From Bacteroidota bacterium (lineage in GTDB: Bacteria > Bacteroidota > Bacteroidia > Flavobacteriales > Flavobacteriaceae): 54,430 nucleotides of DNA. The stretch is from assembly GCA_027592025.1 (NCBI GenBank), contig JAQCIQ010000012.1, forward strand, positions 1 to 54,430. The letters run 5' to 3'. The position numbers were made by a program, and so were the translations under genes. Below the pieces are notes generated by a model. It saw nothing but the letters and a program-made list of their open reading frames with translations, ran no database searches and was not told the DNA's origin. Positions 6,329-16,300 of the stretch are shown one piece after another (position 1 is the stretch's first letter; each line of letters starts with the position of its first letter).

Positions 6329-8169
6329 TCTACCGTTACTGACTTCGCCAAGTTCCTTGGCTGATCAACATTCCTGTTGAGCTGAACGGCAATGTGATAA
6401 GACAACAACTGCAAGGGAATAGTCGTGAGCAAAGGCGCTAAACATTCCAAGGTTTCTGGCACCTCAATGACGTGGTCAGCCAGTTCTCTCACGGTTTGAT
6501 CGCCTTGAGAAACAATGGCAATGATTTTACCTTTCCTGCTTTTAATCTCTTGAATATTACTGACAATTTTATCGTAATGCCCTTTTTTAGTGGCAATGAC
6601 AATCACGGGCATGTTTTCGTCTATCAAAGCGATAGGGCCGTGTTTCATTTCTGCCGCAGGATATCCTTCCGCGTGGATGTAAGAAATTTCTTTGAGCTTC
6701 AAAGCCCCTTCTAGGGCAACGGGAAAGTTATATCCCCGTCCTAAATACAAACAATTTTTAGCCTGATTATAGACCTTGGCGATGGCTTCTACGGCATCGT
6801 TTTCTTTCAATGCTATGCTGACTTTTTCGGGTATGGCTTCAAGGCCCCTGACAGTTTCTATGTATTGCTTTTCCTCAAGAGTACCTTTCAGTCGGCCTAG
6901 TTTTAGGGCAATCAAGGTCAGAATAGTAATTTGAGTGGTAAAAGCCTTGGTTGAGGCAACACCAATTTCGGGACCAGCATGGGTGTATGAGCCTGCATTG
7001 GTTTCTCTGGCAATGGTCGATCCGACTACATTACATACCCCAAATACAAAGGCGCCATGACTTTTTGCCAATTTAATGGCTGCCAAGGTATCTGCTGTTT
7101 CTCCCGATTGAGAAATGGCAATGACCACATCACGAGAAGAAATGACTGGATTGCGATACCTGAATTCAGAAGCGTATTCTACTTCTACTGGAATTCGAGC
7201 CAAATTTTCAAAAATATACTCGGCTACCAATCCTGCATGCCAAGACGTGCCACAAGCAACTATAATTAACCTATCAGCATTTAAAAATTTATCTAAATGA
7301 TCGTCCACACCAGCCATTTTAATCAAACCTTCTTTTCCGACAAGTCTGCCGCGATAGGTGTCTTTGATTGCTTTAGGCTGTTCAAAAATTTCTTTGAGCA
7401 TGAAGTGATCGTAGCCTCCTTTTTCGATTTGCTCCAAACTAAAATGAAGCTCTTGAATGACTGGACTGACCAAAGAGTCGTCTTTTATTTTTCTTATTCT
7501 TAAGCCTTTCTCCAATCGAATGATGGCCATTTGCTCATCCTCAAGGTAAATGGCGTTTTTGGTATATTCAATAAACGGGGATGCGTCACTTGCGATAAAA
7601 AACTCATCGTTACCAATACCAATAGCTAAAGGACTTCCCAGTTTAGCCACCACAATTTCATTGGGCTTTTTGTTGTCAATTACAGCAATGGCATACGCCC
7701 CAACGACCTCTTTAAGAGCGAGTTGAACGGCCTTTCCCAACTTATGTCCTTCTGTTTTTTGAACGTATTCAATCAAGTTGACCAACACTTCTGTGTCTGT
7801 ATCGGATTCAAAATGAAATCCTTTATTCTCGAGAGCAATTTTTAACGAATTGTAGTTTTCGATGATCCCATTATGGATTAAAACAAGATCTCCGGAATTT
7901 GAAGTATGAGGATGGGCATTGATGTCTGAAGGAACTCCATGGGTAGCCCAACGGGTATGACCGATGCCTATATGGGCGTTAGACGATCGCTTTTTTGAAA
8001 TGACCTCCAATTGTGCAACCTTTCCTTTGGTTTTGAACAGTTCCAATCCATTGCCATTATACAGGGCTATACCGGCACTGTCATAGCCTCGATATTCCAA
8101 TCTTTTTAGACCATTGGTAATAATGGGGTAGGCATCGCGGTGCCCAATATATCCTACAATTCCACACAT
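6325..8169 (-). CDS. glmS: Glutamine-fructose-6-phosphate aminotransferase
   Basis: GlmS makes glucosamine-6-phosphate from fructose-6-phosphate and glutamine, the first committed step to UDP-GlcNAc for peptidoglycan and lipopolysaccharide. The 614-aa length is normal. Met1 is followed by Cys2 (MCGIVGYIGHR), which becomes the N-terminal nucleophile of the class II glutaminase domain. HTRWATHG, the acidic loop DTDTEV and the two sugar-isomerase (SIS) domains (CGTSWHAG; SQSGETADTLAA; LGRGYNFPVALEGALKLKE) follow, and the C-terminus ends LAKSVTVE as expected for the F6P site. The gene starts 3 bp after the upstream DUF4270 gene, so the two are co-transcribed. All active-site residues seen are intact. 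Confidence 0.98.
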   Translation of the reverse strand: MCGIVGYIGHRDAYPIITNGLKRLEYRGYDSAGIALYNGNGLELFKTKGKVAQLEVISKKRSSNAHIGIGHTRWATHGVPSDINAHPHTSNSGDLVLIHNGIIENYNSLKIALENKGFHFESDTDTEVLVNLIEYVQKTEGHKLGKAVQLALKEVVGAYAIAVIDNKKPNEIVVAKLGSPLAIGIGNDEFFIASDASPFIEYTKNAIYLEDEQMAIIRLEKGLRIRKIKDDSLVSPVIQELHFSLEQIEKGGYDHFMLKEIFEQPKAIKDTYRGRLVGKEGLIKMAGVDDHLDKFLNADRLIIVACGTSWHAGLVAEYIFENLARIPVEVEYASEFRYRNPVISSRDVVIAISQSGETADTLAAIKLAKSHGAFVFGVCNVVGSTIARETNAGSYTHAGPEIGVASTKAFTTQITILTLIALKLGRLKGTLEEKQYIETVRGLEAIPEKVSIALKENDAVEAIAKVYNQAKNCLYLGRGYNFPVALEGALKLKEISYIHAEGYPAAEMKHGPIALIDENMPVIVIATKKGHYDKIVSNIQEIKSRKGKIIAIVSQGDQTVRELADHVIEVPETLECLAPLLTTIPLQLLSYHIAVQLNRNVDQPRNLAKSVTVE

Positions 8170-8172
8170 AGA

Positions 8173-9765
8173 CTAGTTATTTGGTTCGGTATAATAGATT
8201 TCGAAACGAATGTTCTTGGCCGTATTGCTGCTGTTACTTCCAACCAATACAGTGCCTTTAGGGGACAAAATTGAGCCAGTTAAGGTATAAAGATCTGAAG
8301 CATTGGTTCCTCGAGAGGCGTTGGCGGCTGAGACATTTGAAGTAACAACTACACCTAATTTTACGTTGGTCGAATCGCGCTCAAAAATATTGTTGACGTG
8401 TTCTGTGATTCTGACCTTATAAGTTTGTCCTGCACCATTTGAAGTCCCCCCTTCTCTCACCAATGGCACCAAGTGATAGGTCTTGGTTTGATTGTCGTAG
8501 ACACCTGCACTTTGGTCAATGAAGTAATCAATGACTGGGACACCAGTTTCTGTGTTATAGACGATAATACGATCAGGTTCTTCTCCACCATTTACGGCAG
8601 TTTGATCTACGTTAAATACCAATTGAGCCTCATTGATTAACCATTTGTTGGCTTTAAAAGATTCAAGTACTGCGCTATTGCCATTTTCGTCTCCGTTAAA
8701 CAAATTGACAACGGCCATAGATCCTGGGCCGCCTTTTAAAAACAATTGAGGATCTCCGTTGGGGTCACCCTCGGCTATATTGGTGTAATTCGTGTCAAAA
8801 AAATTAGCCTTGTTGCCATTGAAGTTCATCACAAATATGCCGTGATAATCGTTTAAAACTTCTTCCCCATTAACAGTAGTCGAAGTAGAATAGGTGAAAT
8901 AAAAGGTGAGATTGGCTGCGCTATTGTTGAGGTCAAATAATGCCATATGACCAGAAGATCCGGTTGAAGGGAGTTCGGGTTTTAGGTAAAGCCCTCTGAA
9001 GTAATTTTGGAAGTTGCTAATGTTGCTCAGTTCAGGTTGATCTTCGTGACCAAACAAGAAATCTTGCCAATAGCCACTGTCAATGTCTAAAGTTTGACGG
9101 AGAGCTGGTGCCAGACGCTGAGAAATACTAAACTCGTTGGTCTCTTCGTCAGTAGCGTACAACACAATTTGTTCATTGCTCGGCACTAAATCCTCTACTG
9201 TAAGGAGCAAATCTCCTTCTAATAGAGAGGGGTCAATTACTTCTCCTGAGGAGGTGGTTCTGTCCGAGTAATAGACCAGTTGCTCATCAAAGTCCGACGC
9301 AGGGTCGAAATCTTTAAGGAAGTAATTGTTGCGATAAACCGACAAATTAATGGGTTCACTTCCGTAAACCGAATCCAGTTCATACAAAGAAGAACCATCA
9401 CTCAGTGTTTCAATAATTCGAGAAAAGTAGGGTAAAGTCAGTACCACAGAATCCAATACCACATCATCTCCGAATGAAGGATCAATGTTGGTAGGGGTCA
9501 TTTGAGAAACAATGCTGGCCAGGGTACTTCCGTATATCGGGTGGTTGTTATACCCTAACAAATACGCTGGCAGCAGGTTTGTTTGAACGGCACCTAAAGG
9601 CTTGTTGTAAGCGGTTACGGGATAAGTTAAATGGTTGGTTGTGAAAGTTCCAGAACCAATAATTCCAGTTCCAATGCTATTGGCGTCAGAATCACAACTC
9701 GTCAGAGTGACTAAAGTCAAAACGGTCACCGAAAGTTGGAAAATGAAATTCTTTTTGAGGGTCAT
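8173..9765 (-). CDS. DUF4270 family lipoprotein
   Basis: A 530-aa exported protein. The N-terminus is a lipoprotein signal (FQLSVTVLTLVTLTSC) with the lipidated cysteine at residue 24, followed by DSDANSIGTGIIG, the typical start of DUF4270. The body is beta-rich with many Asn, Thr and Ser residues. Aspartates at +2 and +4 from the lipid cysteine are compatible with surface or outer-membrane localisation, but sorting rules differ in Bacteroidota. The function of the family is unknown. It lies between glmS and the GT5-like gene, a gene order common in Bacteroidota, which argues for a cell-envelope role. The gene ends 3 bp before glmS and begins 14 bp after the upstream gene. Confidence 0.9.
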   Translation of the reverse strand: MTLKKNFIFQLSVTVLTLVTLTSCDSDANSIGTGIIGSGTFTTNHLTYPVTAYNKPLGAVQTNLLPAYLLGYNNHPIYGSTLASIVSQMTPTNIDPSFGDDVVLDSVVLTLPYFSRIIETLSDGSSLYELDSVYGSEPINLSVYRNNYFLKDFDPASDFDEQLVYYSDRTTSSGEVIDPSLLEGDLLLTVEDLVPSNEQIVLYATDEETNEFSISQRLAPALRQTLDIDSGYWQDFLFGHEDQPELSNISNFQNYFRGLYLKPELPSTGSSGHMALFDLNNSAANLTFYFTYSTSTTVNGEEVLNDYHGIFVMNFNGNKANFFDTNYTNIAEGDPNGDPQLFLKGGPGSMAVVNLFNGDENGNSAVLESFKANKWLINEAQLVFNVDQTAVNGGEEPDRIIVYNTETGVPVIDYFIDQSAGVYDNQTKTYHLVPLVREGGTSNGAGQTYKVRITEHVNNIFERDSTNVKLGVVVTSNVSAANASRGTNASDLYTLTGSILSPKGTVLVGSNSSNTAKNIRFEIYYTEPNN

Positions 9766-9779
9766 AAGTTGGGCTTGAT

Positions 9780-10589
9780 TTAGTTCAAGACTTGTGTTTG
9801 GTAGAAATCGATATAAGCATCAGCAAAGTTGTCAATGGGGTGAAAAGGCAGACAGGGTTTGCCTGAATTTTCACAAGCCTCATCAATCAGTTTGGGCAAT
9901 TCCTCTGACCCCTTGATAATGGCGTCGGAATGAGCAATGGCGGTTAATGAAAGGGCTCTATAATCAGGTGTTTGCAAATGCTTTATTGCTTCATCGTCAA
10001 TTCCATCAAATTGGATTTTTTGTAGCATTTCTGTATTTAACGTGCCATCAAATCCTTTGTTGTAAATAGAGGTGACAATTTTACTTTCGGAAAACAAGGG
10101 CTCATCTTTGTACAAAGTTTTGAGGTACAACGGCAAAAGTCCGGCCAACCAGCCGTGGACGTGAATGATATCGGGGGACCAATTCAATTTTTTAACTGTT
10201 TCGACCACACCTTTGGCAAAAAATATGGCCCGCTCGTCATTGTCAGTAAACATTTGACCAGCATCATTTAAAAAAGTGGCTTTGCGTTTGAAATACTCCT
10301 CGTTGTCTATAAAATAAACCTGAATTCTTTCTTTAGGAATGGAAGCGACTTTTATGATTAATGGCATGTCTAGGTCATTGATGACCAAATTAATGCCCGA
10401 TAGCCTAATCACTTCGTGCAACTGATGACGTCTTTCGTTGATGTTGCCATAGCGTGGCATGAAGATTCGGATTTGCCCGCCTGCTTTACTCACCATACGA
10501 GGCGCTTCGAAAGACATGGAAGAGATTTCCGTTTCCGGCAAGTAGGGAACTACTTCAGACGATACATACAATACCCTTTTGTCTTTCAT
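9780..10589 (-). CDS. Short glycogen/starch synthase N-domain (GT5-like) protein
   Basis: A 269-aa protein matching only the N-terminal Rossmann domain of GT5 glycogen synthases: KRVLYVSSEVVPY, GGQIRIFMPRYGNIN, YFIDNEEYF, NDERAIFFAKGVVE, and SPDIIHVHGWLAGLLPLYL, which is the conserved family segment. The C-terminal GT domain (about 200 residues) is missing, and the ADP-glucose-binding KxGGL loop normally near residue 15 is replaced by PETEISSMSF. This suggests it does not act as a standard glycogen synthase. Short versions in this neighbourhood (DUF4270, panC) occur across Bacteroidota. A TAATTTTG box upstream (10626-10619) could be its promoter, divergent from panC. Confidence 0.85.
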   Translation of the reverse strand: MKDKRVLYVSSEVVPYLPETEISSMSFEAPRMVSKAGGQIRIFMPRYGNINERRHQLHEVIRLSGINLVINDLDMPLIIKVASIPKERIQVYFIDNEEYFKRKATFLNDAGQMFTDNDERAIFFAKGVVETVKKLNWSPDIIHVHGWLAGLLPLYLKTLYKDEPLFSESKIVTSIYNKGFDGTLNTEMLQKIQFDGIDDEAIKHLQTPDYRALSLTAIAHSDAIIKGSEELPKLIDEACENSGKPCLPFHPIDNFADAYIDFYQTQVLN

Positions 10590-10618
10590 ATAAATGTTTC
10601 GCTCATTAAACAGGAGGA

Positions 10619-10626
10619 CAAAATTA
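10619..10626 (-). promoter_or_regulatory. Bacteroidota -7 box for the minus-strand GT5-DUF4270-glmS operon
   Basis: The minus strand reads TAATTTTG, a match to the Bacteroidota -7 consensus TAnnTTTG, about 30 bp upstream of the start codon at 10589. No clear -33 TTTG lies at the ideal spacing. Confidence 0.4.
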
Positions 10627-10656
10627 CAAAAATTATGCAGATTTGGGGCAATGTGC

Positions 10657-10664
10657 TATGTTTG
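10657..10664 (+). promoter_or_regulatory. Bacteroidota -7 box for panC
   Basis: TATGTTTG matches TAnnTTTG and lies 23 bp upstream of the GTG start of panC. It is back to back with the box serving the minus-strand operon, so the roughly 100-bp region looks like a divergent promoter. Confidence 0.4.
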
Positions 10665-10687
10665 CCCTCTGTTAATCTTATGCTAAA

Positions 10688-11536
10688 GTGAGAGTCATAA
10701 CCTCAAAAAATGAATTGATTGTCTGGCGACAAGGTCTGTTGCACCAGAGCAGTGTTGGTTTTGTCCCAACTATGGGAGCGCTGCACGCGGGGCATTTGTC
10801 TTTGGTTTCTCAGGCGCTTTTAGACAATGATTTTGTTGTGTCTTCCATTTTTGTGAACCCAACCCAATTTGATAACTCTGAGGACTTGGCCATTTATCCG
10901 AGAACTCTTGAGGCCGATATTGCTTTACTTGAAACCATACTTCACGATCGAATTATCGTTTTTGCTCCAACAGCTGAGGACTTGTATAATGGTCAGCCAA
11001 AATCAAAATCTTGGGATTTTGGTGCTATTGCCAACGTGATGGAAGGTGAATTTAGATCGGGTCATTTTGACGGTGTTGGGACTGTATTGCAGTTGCTTTT
11101 CGAATTGGTTAATCCAACCAACTCTTATTTTGGAGAAAAGGATTACCAGCAATTGCTCATAGTCAAATCGCTGGCCGATCAGCTGGGTCAATCAAACGAA
11201 ATCATTGGTCGTCCCATATTCAGGGAAGATTCTGGTTTGGCCATGAGTTCCAGAAACCAAAGATTGTCCGAGGTTCAGAAGCTTCAAGCAACTCTGATCT
11301 ACAGGGTAATGAATTATATCAAAGACCACATATCATCTGTCCCATGGAAGGATCTCAAGCAATGGGCAGAAAACCAATTTCAAGAAGATAAAGATTGGCG
11401 CCTTGAATACTTGACTTTAGCCGATGCTCAAACTCTTGAAACACGTGATGTTTACGCAGAAAATTTGCAGCAAAGAGTATTTATTGCGGCCCACCTCGGA
11501 TCTGTCAGACTCATTGATAATATGGCGGTAAATTAG
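10688..11536 (+). CDS. panC: Pantothenate synthetase (pantoate-beta-alanine ligase)
   Basis: PanC joins pantoate to beta-alanine using ATP (via pantoyl-adenylate), the last step of pantothenate and CoA-precursor synthesis. The 282-aa length is normal. Visible motifs are [14 protein letters not shown] (residues about 27-40, the HxGH nucleotide-binding loop), [18 protein letters not shown] and [16 protein letters not shown], the KMSKS-like loop. The start is GTG at 10688, because the MRVITSK N-terminus is family-like and no better ATG exists. panD, which makes the beta-alanine substrate, begins 13 bp after its stop, so the two consecutive pathway steps are together. Confidence 0.96.
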   Translation: MRVITSKNELIVWRQGLLHQSSVGFVPTMGALHAGHLSLVSQALLDNDFVVSSIFVNPTQFDNSEDLAIYPRTLEADIALLETILHDRIIVFAPTAEDLYNGQPKSKSWDFGAIANVMEGEFRSGHFDGVGTVLQLLFELVNPTNSYFGEKDYQQLLIVKSLADQLGQSNEIIGRPIFREDSGLAMSSRNQRLSEVQKLQATLIYRVMNYIKDHISSVPWKDLKQWAENQFQEDKDWRLEYLTLADAQTLETRDVYAENLQQRVFIAAHLGSVRLIDNMAVN

Positions 11537-11537
11537 T

Positions 11538-11545
11538 TATATTTG
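11538..11545 (+). promoter_or_regulatory. Possible internal promoter for panD
   Basis: TATATTTG (TAnnTTTG consensus) ends 4 bp before the panD ATG. A TTGA at 11514-11517 lies 20 bp upstream, near the expected -33 spacing. If used, transcription would begin at or within the start codon, giving a leaderless or near-leaderless mRNA. Confidence 0.35.
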
Positions 11546-11549
11546 CCGC

Positions 11550-11900
11550 ATGTTAATCGAAGTAGTCAAGTCTAAAATACATCGCGTTAAAGTCACTGGC
11601 GCCGATCTCAATTATATTGGTAGTATCACCATTGATCAAGATTTGATGGATGCCGCAAATATTGTCAACGGGGAGAAAATCCAAGTGGTGAACAACAATA
11701 ACGGTGAGCGACTAGAAACCTATGTAATCCCTGGTCTGAGAGGGACTGGAGAAATTACACTCAATGGAGCTGCAGCGAGAAAAGTTGCCGTTGGGGACAC
11801 CTTAATTTTGATTACCTATGCTCAAATGAGCCTTGAAGAAGCGAAGACTTTTCAACCGTCCTTTGTTTTTCCTGATGAAAACACCAATTTACTCCGATAA
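11550..11900 (+). CDS. panD: Aspartate 1-decarboxylase proenzyme
   Basis: PanD decarboxylates L-aspartate to beta-alanine for PanC. The 116-aa proenzyme self-cleaves between Gly24 and Ser25 ([10 protein letters not shown]), leaving a pyruvoyl cofactor on the new N-terminus of the alpha chain. Other conserved residues seen are Lys9, Arg54 and Tyr58 ([10 protein letters not shown]) and the [12 protein letters not shown] segment. Length and motifs are canonical. It follows panC by 13 bp and precedes radA by 17 bp on the same strand. Confidence 0.97.
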   Translation: MLIEVVKSKIHRVKVTGADLNYIGSITIDQDLMDAANIVNGEKIQVVNNNNGERLETYVIPGLRGTGEITLNGAAARKVAVGDTLILITYAQMSLEEAKTFQPSFVFPDENTNLLR

Positions 11901-11917
11901 AGCCATAACTTTATCCA

Positions 11918-13276
11918 ATGGCTAAAGTAAAAACAGCATTTTTTTGTCAAAATTGTGGCAACCAATATCCCAAGTGGCAAGGACAGTGCTCGGCTTGTAA
12001 GTCTTGGAACACCATAGTTGAAGAAATTTTACAAAAAACAGAGTCTCCTTCATGGGAGGAAATGGTTGTTGCCGCTCCTCGAAAAGCGTCTACCCCAATT
12101 GCTATCAATGACATCCAACCGACTTCTGAAGCCAGAATTTTGACCAATGACAAGGAATTGAACCGCGTTTTGGGTGGAGGATTAGTTCCTGGATCTTTGG
12201 TCTTGCTTGGAGGAGAGCCCGGAATAGGAAAAAGCACATTGTGCTTGCAAATAGCCTTGTTTGCCAATTTTAAAACGCTGTACGTTTCTGGAGAGGAGAG
12301 CAGCCAACAAATTAAAATGCGAGCCGATCGCTTGCAACATGAAAATAAAGATTGTTTTGTTTTAACAGAAACCAATACATCGGCCATATTTTCTCAAATA
12401 AAATCGATATGTCCAAATGTCCTAGTTATCGACTCGGTACAAACCTTATTTACAGACGCTATCGATGCGGCGCCTGGCAGTATTTCTCAAGTCAAGGCCT
12501 GCACAGCAGAGTTGATTCAGTTCGCCAAAGCGACCAACACCCCGGTCATCTTAATCGGTCACATCAATAAGGACGGTCAAATTGCTGGTCCGAAAATTTT
12601 GGAACACATGGTCGATACCGTTCTCCAATTTGAAGGTGATCACAACCACGTTTTCCGCATTTTACGAAGTCATAAAAATCGATTTGGTTCTACTAATGCT
12701 CTTGGAATATACGAAATGTTGAGCACCGGACTAAGAGAAGTTTCCAATCCTTCGGAATTATTGTTGTCCGAGAAAGACGATTCGCTCAGCGGTAATGCTG
12801 TCGCGGTGACCTTGGAAGGCAATCGCCCATTGTTGATCGAAATTCAAGCCTTGGTCAGCAGCGCAGTTTATGGAACCCCGCAGCGGAGTGCAACGGGATT
12901 CAATGCTAAAAGACTTAACATGCTATTGGCTGTTTTAGAAAAAAGAGCGGGATTTAGACTAGGAGCCAAAGATGTTTTTATCAATATTACGGGAGGCATT
13001 TATGTTGACGATCCTGCGATTGATTTAGGGGTTGTGGCTGCTGTTTTGTCATCTAACAATGACGAAGCCATAGCGCCAAATGTTTGCTTTGCGGCTGAGG
13101 TTGGGCTTTCGGGCGAAATCAGACCAGTGCAGCGAATTGATCAAAGAATTGCAGAAGCAGAAAAGCTTGGATTCCACACGATCTACATCTCCAAATATTG
13201 CAAGTTGGAGCATGAATACAAAGGAATAAGGGTCAAGCTATTGTCAAAAATAGAAGAGTTGGTTCAATTGCAATAA
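11918..13276 (+). CDS. radA: DNA repair protein RadA
   Basis: RadA is a RecA-related ATPase that promotes branch migration and processing of recombination intermediates. The 452-aa protein shows an N-terminal C4 zinc finger (C10-x2-C13, then CSACKSW), a Walker A motif GGEPGIGKST at about residue 98, the diagnostic KNRFG motif at about 253 (KNRFGSTNALGIYEM), and a C-terminal Lon-like domain (GVVAAVLSSNND, AEVGLSGEIRPV). All family motifs are intact. It lies 17 bp downstream of panD, a common Bacteroidota order, and is followed by a 94-bp gap before ileS. Confidence 0.97.
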   Translation: MAKVKTAFFCQNCGNQYPKWQGQCSACKSWNTIVEEILQKTESPSWEEMVVAAPRKASTPIAINDIQPTSEARILTNDKELNRVLGGGLVPGSLVLLGGEPGIGKSTLCLQIALFANFKTLYVSGEESSQQIKMRADRLQHENKDCFVLTETNTSAIFSQIKSICPNVLVIDSVQTLFTDAIDAAPGSISQVKACTAELIQFAKATNTPVILIGHINKDGQIAGPKILEHMVDTVLQFEGDHNHVFRILRSHKNRFGSTNALGIYEMLSTGLREVSNPSELLLSEKDDSLSGNAVAVTLEGNRPLLIEIQALVSSAVYGTPQRSATGFNAKRLNMLLAVLEKRAGFRLGAKDVFINITGGIYVDDPAIDLGVVAAVLSSNNDEAIAPNVCFAAEVGLSGEIRPVQRIDQRIAEAEKLGFHTIYISKYCKLEHEYKGIRVKLLSKIEELVQLQ

Positions 13277-13370
13277 AATTGCTTTGCAATCTGATGGTGA
13301 CTTTTCGCAATTACCTTATTCAACCTTGTCAAAAATCCTTATTTTCGCTGACTAAGTAATTTAGCCCACT

Positions 13371-16300
13371 ATGGCCAAGAAATTTAAGGAATATCAAGGA
13401 CTAGAATTATCTGGTGTAGCCAATGAAATTTTGGCTTATTGGCAAATGCATTCCGTTTTTCAAAAAAGCATTGATAGTCGTCCTGAAGAAAATCCTTTTG
13501 TTTTTTATGAAGGACCTCCTTCAGCCAACGGAATGCCCGGAGTCCATCACGTTTTGGCGCGCTCCATTAAAGATATTTTCCCGAGATATAAAACCATGAA
13601 GGGCTTTCGCGTGCAGCGTAAGGCAGGGTGGGATACTCACGGATTACCCATTGAGCTTGGGGTGGAAAAGGAACTGGGAATCACCAAAGAGGACATTGGC
13701 AAAACCATTAGTGTTGAAGATTACAATTCGGCTTGTCGCTCTGCTGTCATGCGATACACTGACGTTTGGAACGACCTCACTGAGAAAATGGGATATTGGG
13801 TGAACATGGATGACCCTTACGTCACCTATCAACCCAAATACATGGAATCGGTATGGTGGTTGCTCAAGCAGATTTACGACAAAAAATTACTTTATAAAGG
13901 ATACACCATTCAGCCGTATTCTCCGAAGGCCGGTACTGGTCTGAGCTCGCACGAGCTCAATCAACCCGGAACCTACCAAGACGTTACCGATACTACTGTA
14001 ACTGCTCAATTTAAGGCTGTAGAAAATACTTTGCCAGAGGTTCTCAAAAGTAAAATCCCCCTCTACTTTTTGGCATGGACAACAACTCCTTGGACACTTC
14101 CCAGCAACACCGCCTTGACTGTCGGGTCAAGGATAGACTATGTGGTGGTCAACACGTTCAATCAATATACTTTTGAACCCATTAGGGTGGTTTTGGCTAA
14201 AGCTTTAGTCAATAAGCAATTTACAGGAGTTTACGAACTGGCAGAGACCTTGGAGGGTTTCAATGCCGATTCTAAAAAAATACCATTTGTCATTGAAAAC
14301 ACTTTCAAAGGATCGGACTTAGTTGGCATCCGTTATGAGCAATTGTTGCCTTACGTCTTGCCATTCAATGAGCCCCAAAATGCTTTTAGAGTGATTTCTG
14401 GAGATTTTGTAACAACAGAAGATGGTACCGGAATTGTGCATACCGCACCAACATTTGGTGCAGACGATGCATTGGTAGCTAAGCAGGCCGTGCCTGAAGT
14501 TCCGCCTCTGCTCGTCAAAGATGATCAAGACAAATTGGTGCCTTTGGTAGATTTACAAGGTCGCTTTCGATCAGAAGTCACAGATTTTGCTGGACAGTAC
14601 GTCAAAAATGACTATTACCCAGAGGGTGAGGCGCCAGAGAAATCGGTAGATGTAGAAATTGCCATTAAATTAAAAATAGAAAACAAAGCTTTTAAGGTTG
14701 AGAAGTACAAGCACAGTTATCCCAATTGCTGGCGCACTGACAAGCCCATTTTGTATTATCCCCTAGATTCTTGGTTCATTAAGGCTACTGCGGTCAAATC
14801 AAGAATGGCAGAATTAAACACCACTATTAATTGGAAGCCTAAGTCAACTGGGGAAGGACGATTTGGCAATTGGTTGGCCAATGCTAACGATTGGAATTTG
14901 TCAAGATCGAGATATTGGGGAATTCCTTTGCCCATTTGGCGGACTGAGGATGGTTCAGAAGAAAAGTGCTTCGGTTCGGTAGAGGAACTGATTCATGAAA
15001 TCGAACAATCCATCCAATCGGGTCATATGGACAAAAACCCATTTGAAAGTTTTGTTTTGGGAGATCAGTCGGAGGAAAACTATTCTAAAATTGACTTACA
15101 CAAAAATATAGTAGATCAAATCATCTTGACCTCTTCGTCTGGACTACCTATGAAGCGAGAGGCTGATCTGATTGACGTATGGTTCGATTCTGGAGCAATG
15201 CCCTACGCCCAATGGCATTATCCCTTTGAGAACAAAGACAAAATCGACGATTCGAAGGCTTTCCCAGCCGATTTTATTGCTGAAGGTGTTGACCAAACCA
15301 GAGGATGGTTCTACACCTTACACGCTATTTCCACCTTGGTTTTTGACCAAATTGCCTATAAAAATGTCGTGTCAAACGGCTTGGTATTGGATAAAAATGG
15401 ACAAAAAATGTCCAAGCGTTTGGGTAATGCTGTCGACCCTTTTGAAACTATTGAAACTTTTGGACCTGATGCCACCAGATGGTACATGATCAGCAATGCC
15501 AATCCATGGGATAACCTGAAGTTTGACTTAGACGGAATCACTGAAGTTCGACGAAAATTCTTTGGAACCCTTTACAATACGTATTCCTTCTATGCCCTCT
15601 ATGCCAATGTAGACGGATTTACCTATGCCGAACCTGAGGTTGAGTTAGCTCAACGTCCCGAATTGGATCGATGGATTCTATCCGCTTTACAAACTCTTAT
15701 TGCCGATGTAGATCGGTTTTATTCGGATTATGAACCTACAAAAGCTGCTAGAGCAATTTCTGATTTTACCCAAGATTCGCTGAGTAATTGGTATGTTAGA
15801 TTGAGCAGACGACGTTTCTGGAAAGGCGAATATCAAGAGGATAAAATTTCGGCTTATCAAACCTTACACACTTGCTTAGTAACTATTGCTCAGCTCAGCG
15901 CGCCAATTGCTCCTTTCTATATGGATCATTTGTACCGTGACTTGGTGTCGGTCACAGACGGAAATGCTTTCGAAAGCGTTCACCTTTCTGATTTTCCATC
16001 GGCTAACCTTGGGATGATAGATCCAGTCTTAGACAGAAAAATGGGACTGGCAAAGTCGGTAGCGTCTTTGGCTTTGTCTCTAAGAGCCAAAGAGAAAATT
16101 AAGGTGCGTCAGCCTTTGCAAAAAATCATGGTTCCAGTTTTGAACGATCAACATCGAGCCGAGTTATTGGCTGTTTCCGATTTGATTCGGAGTGAGGTCA
16201 ATGTAAAAGAAATAGAATTTATTTCGGAGAGTTCCGATATTTTAGTCAAACAAATCAAACCCAATTTCAAAACCCTAGGACCTCGTTTTGGGCAGGACAT

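Noticed and set aside
11947-12387. 146-codon minus-strand ORF inside radA
   Set aside because: It is a shadow of radA; it is Ser/Cys-rich reverse-frame sequence without domain features.
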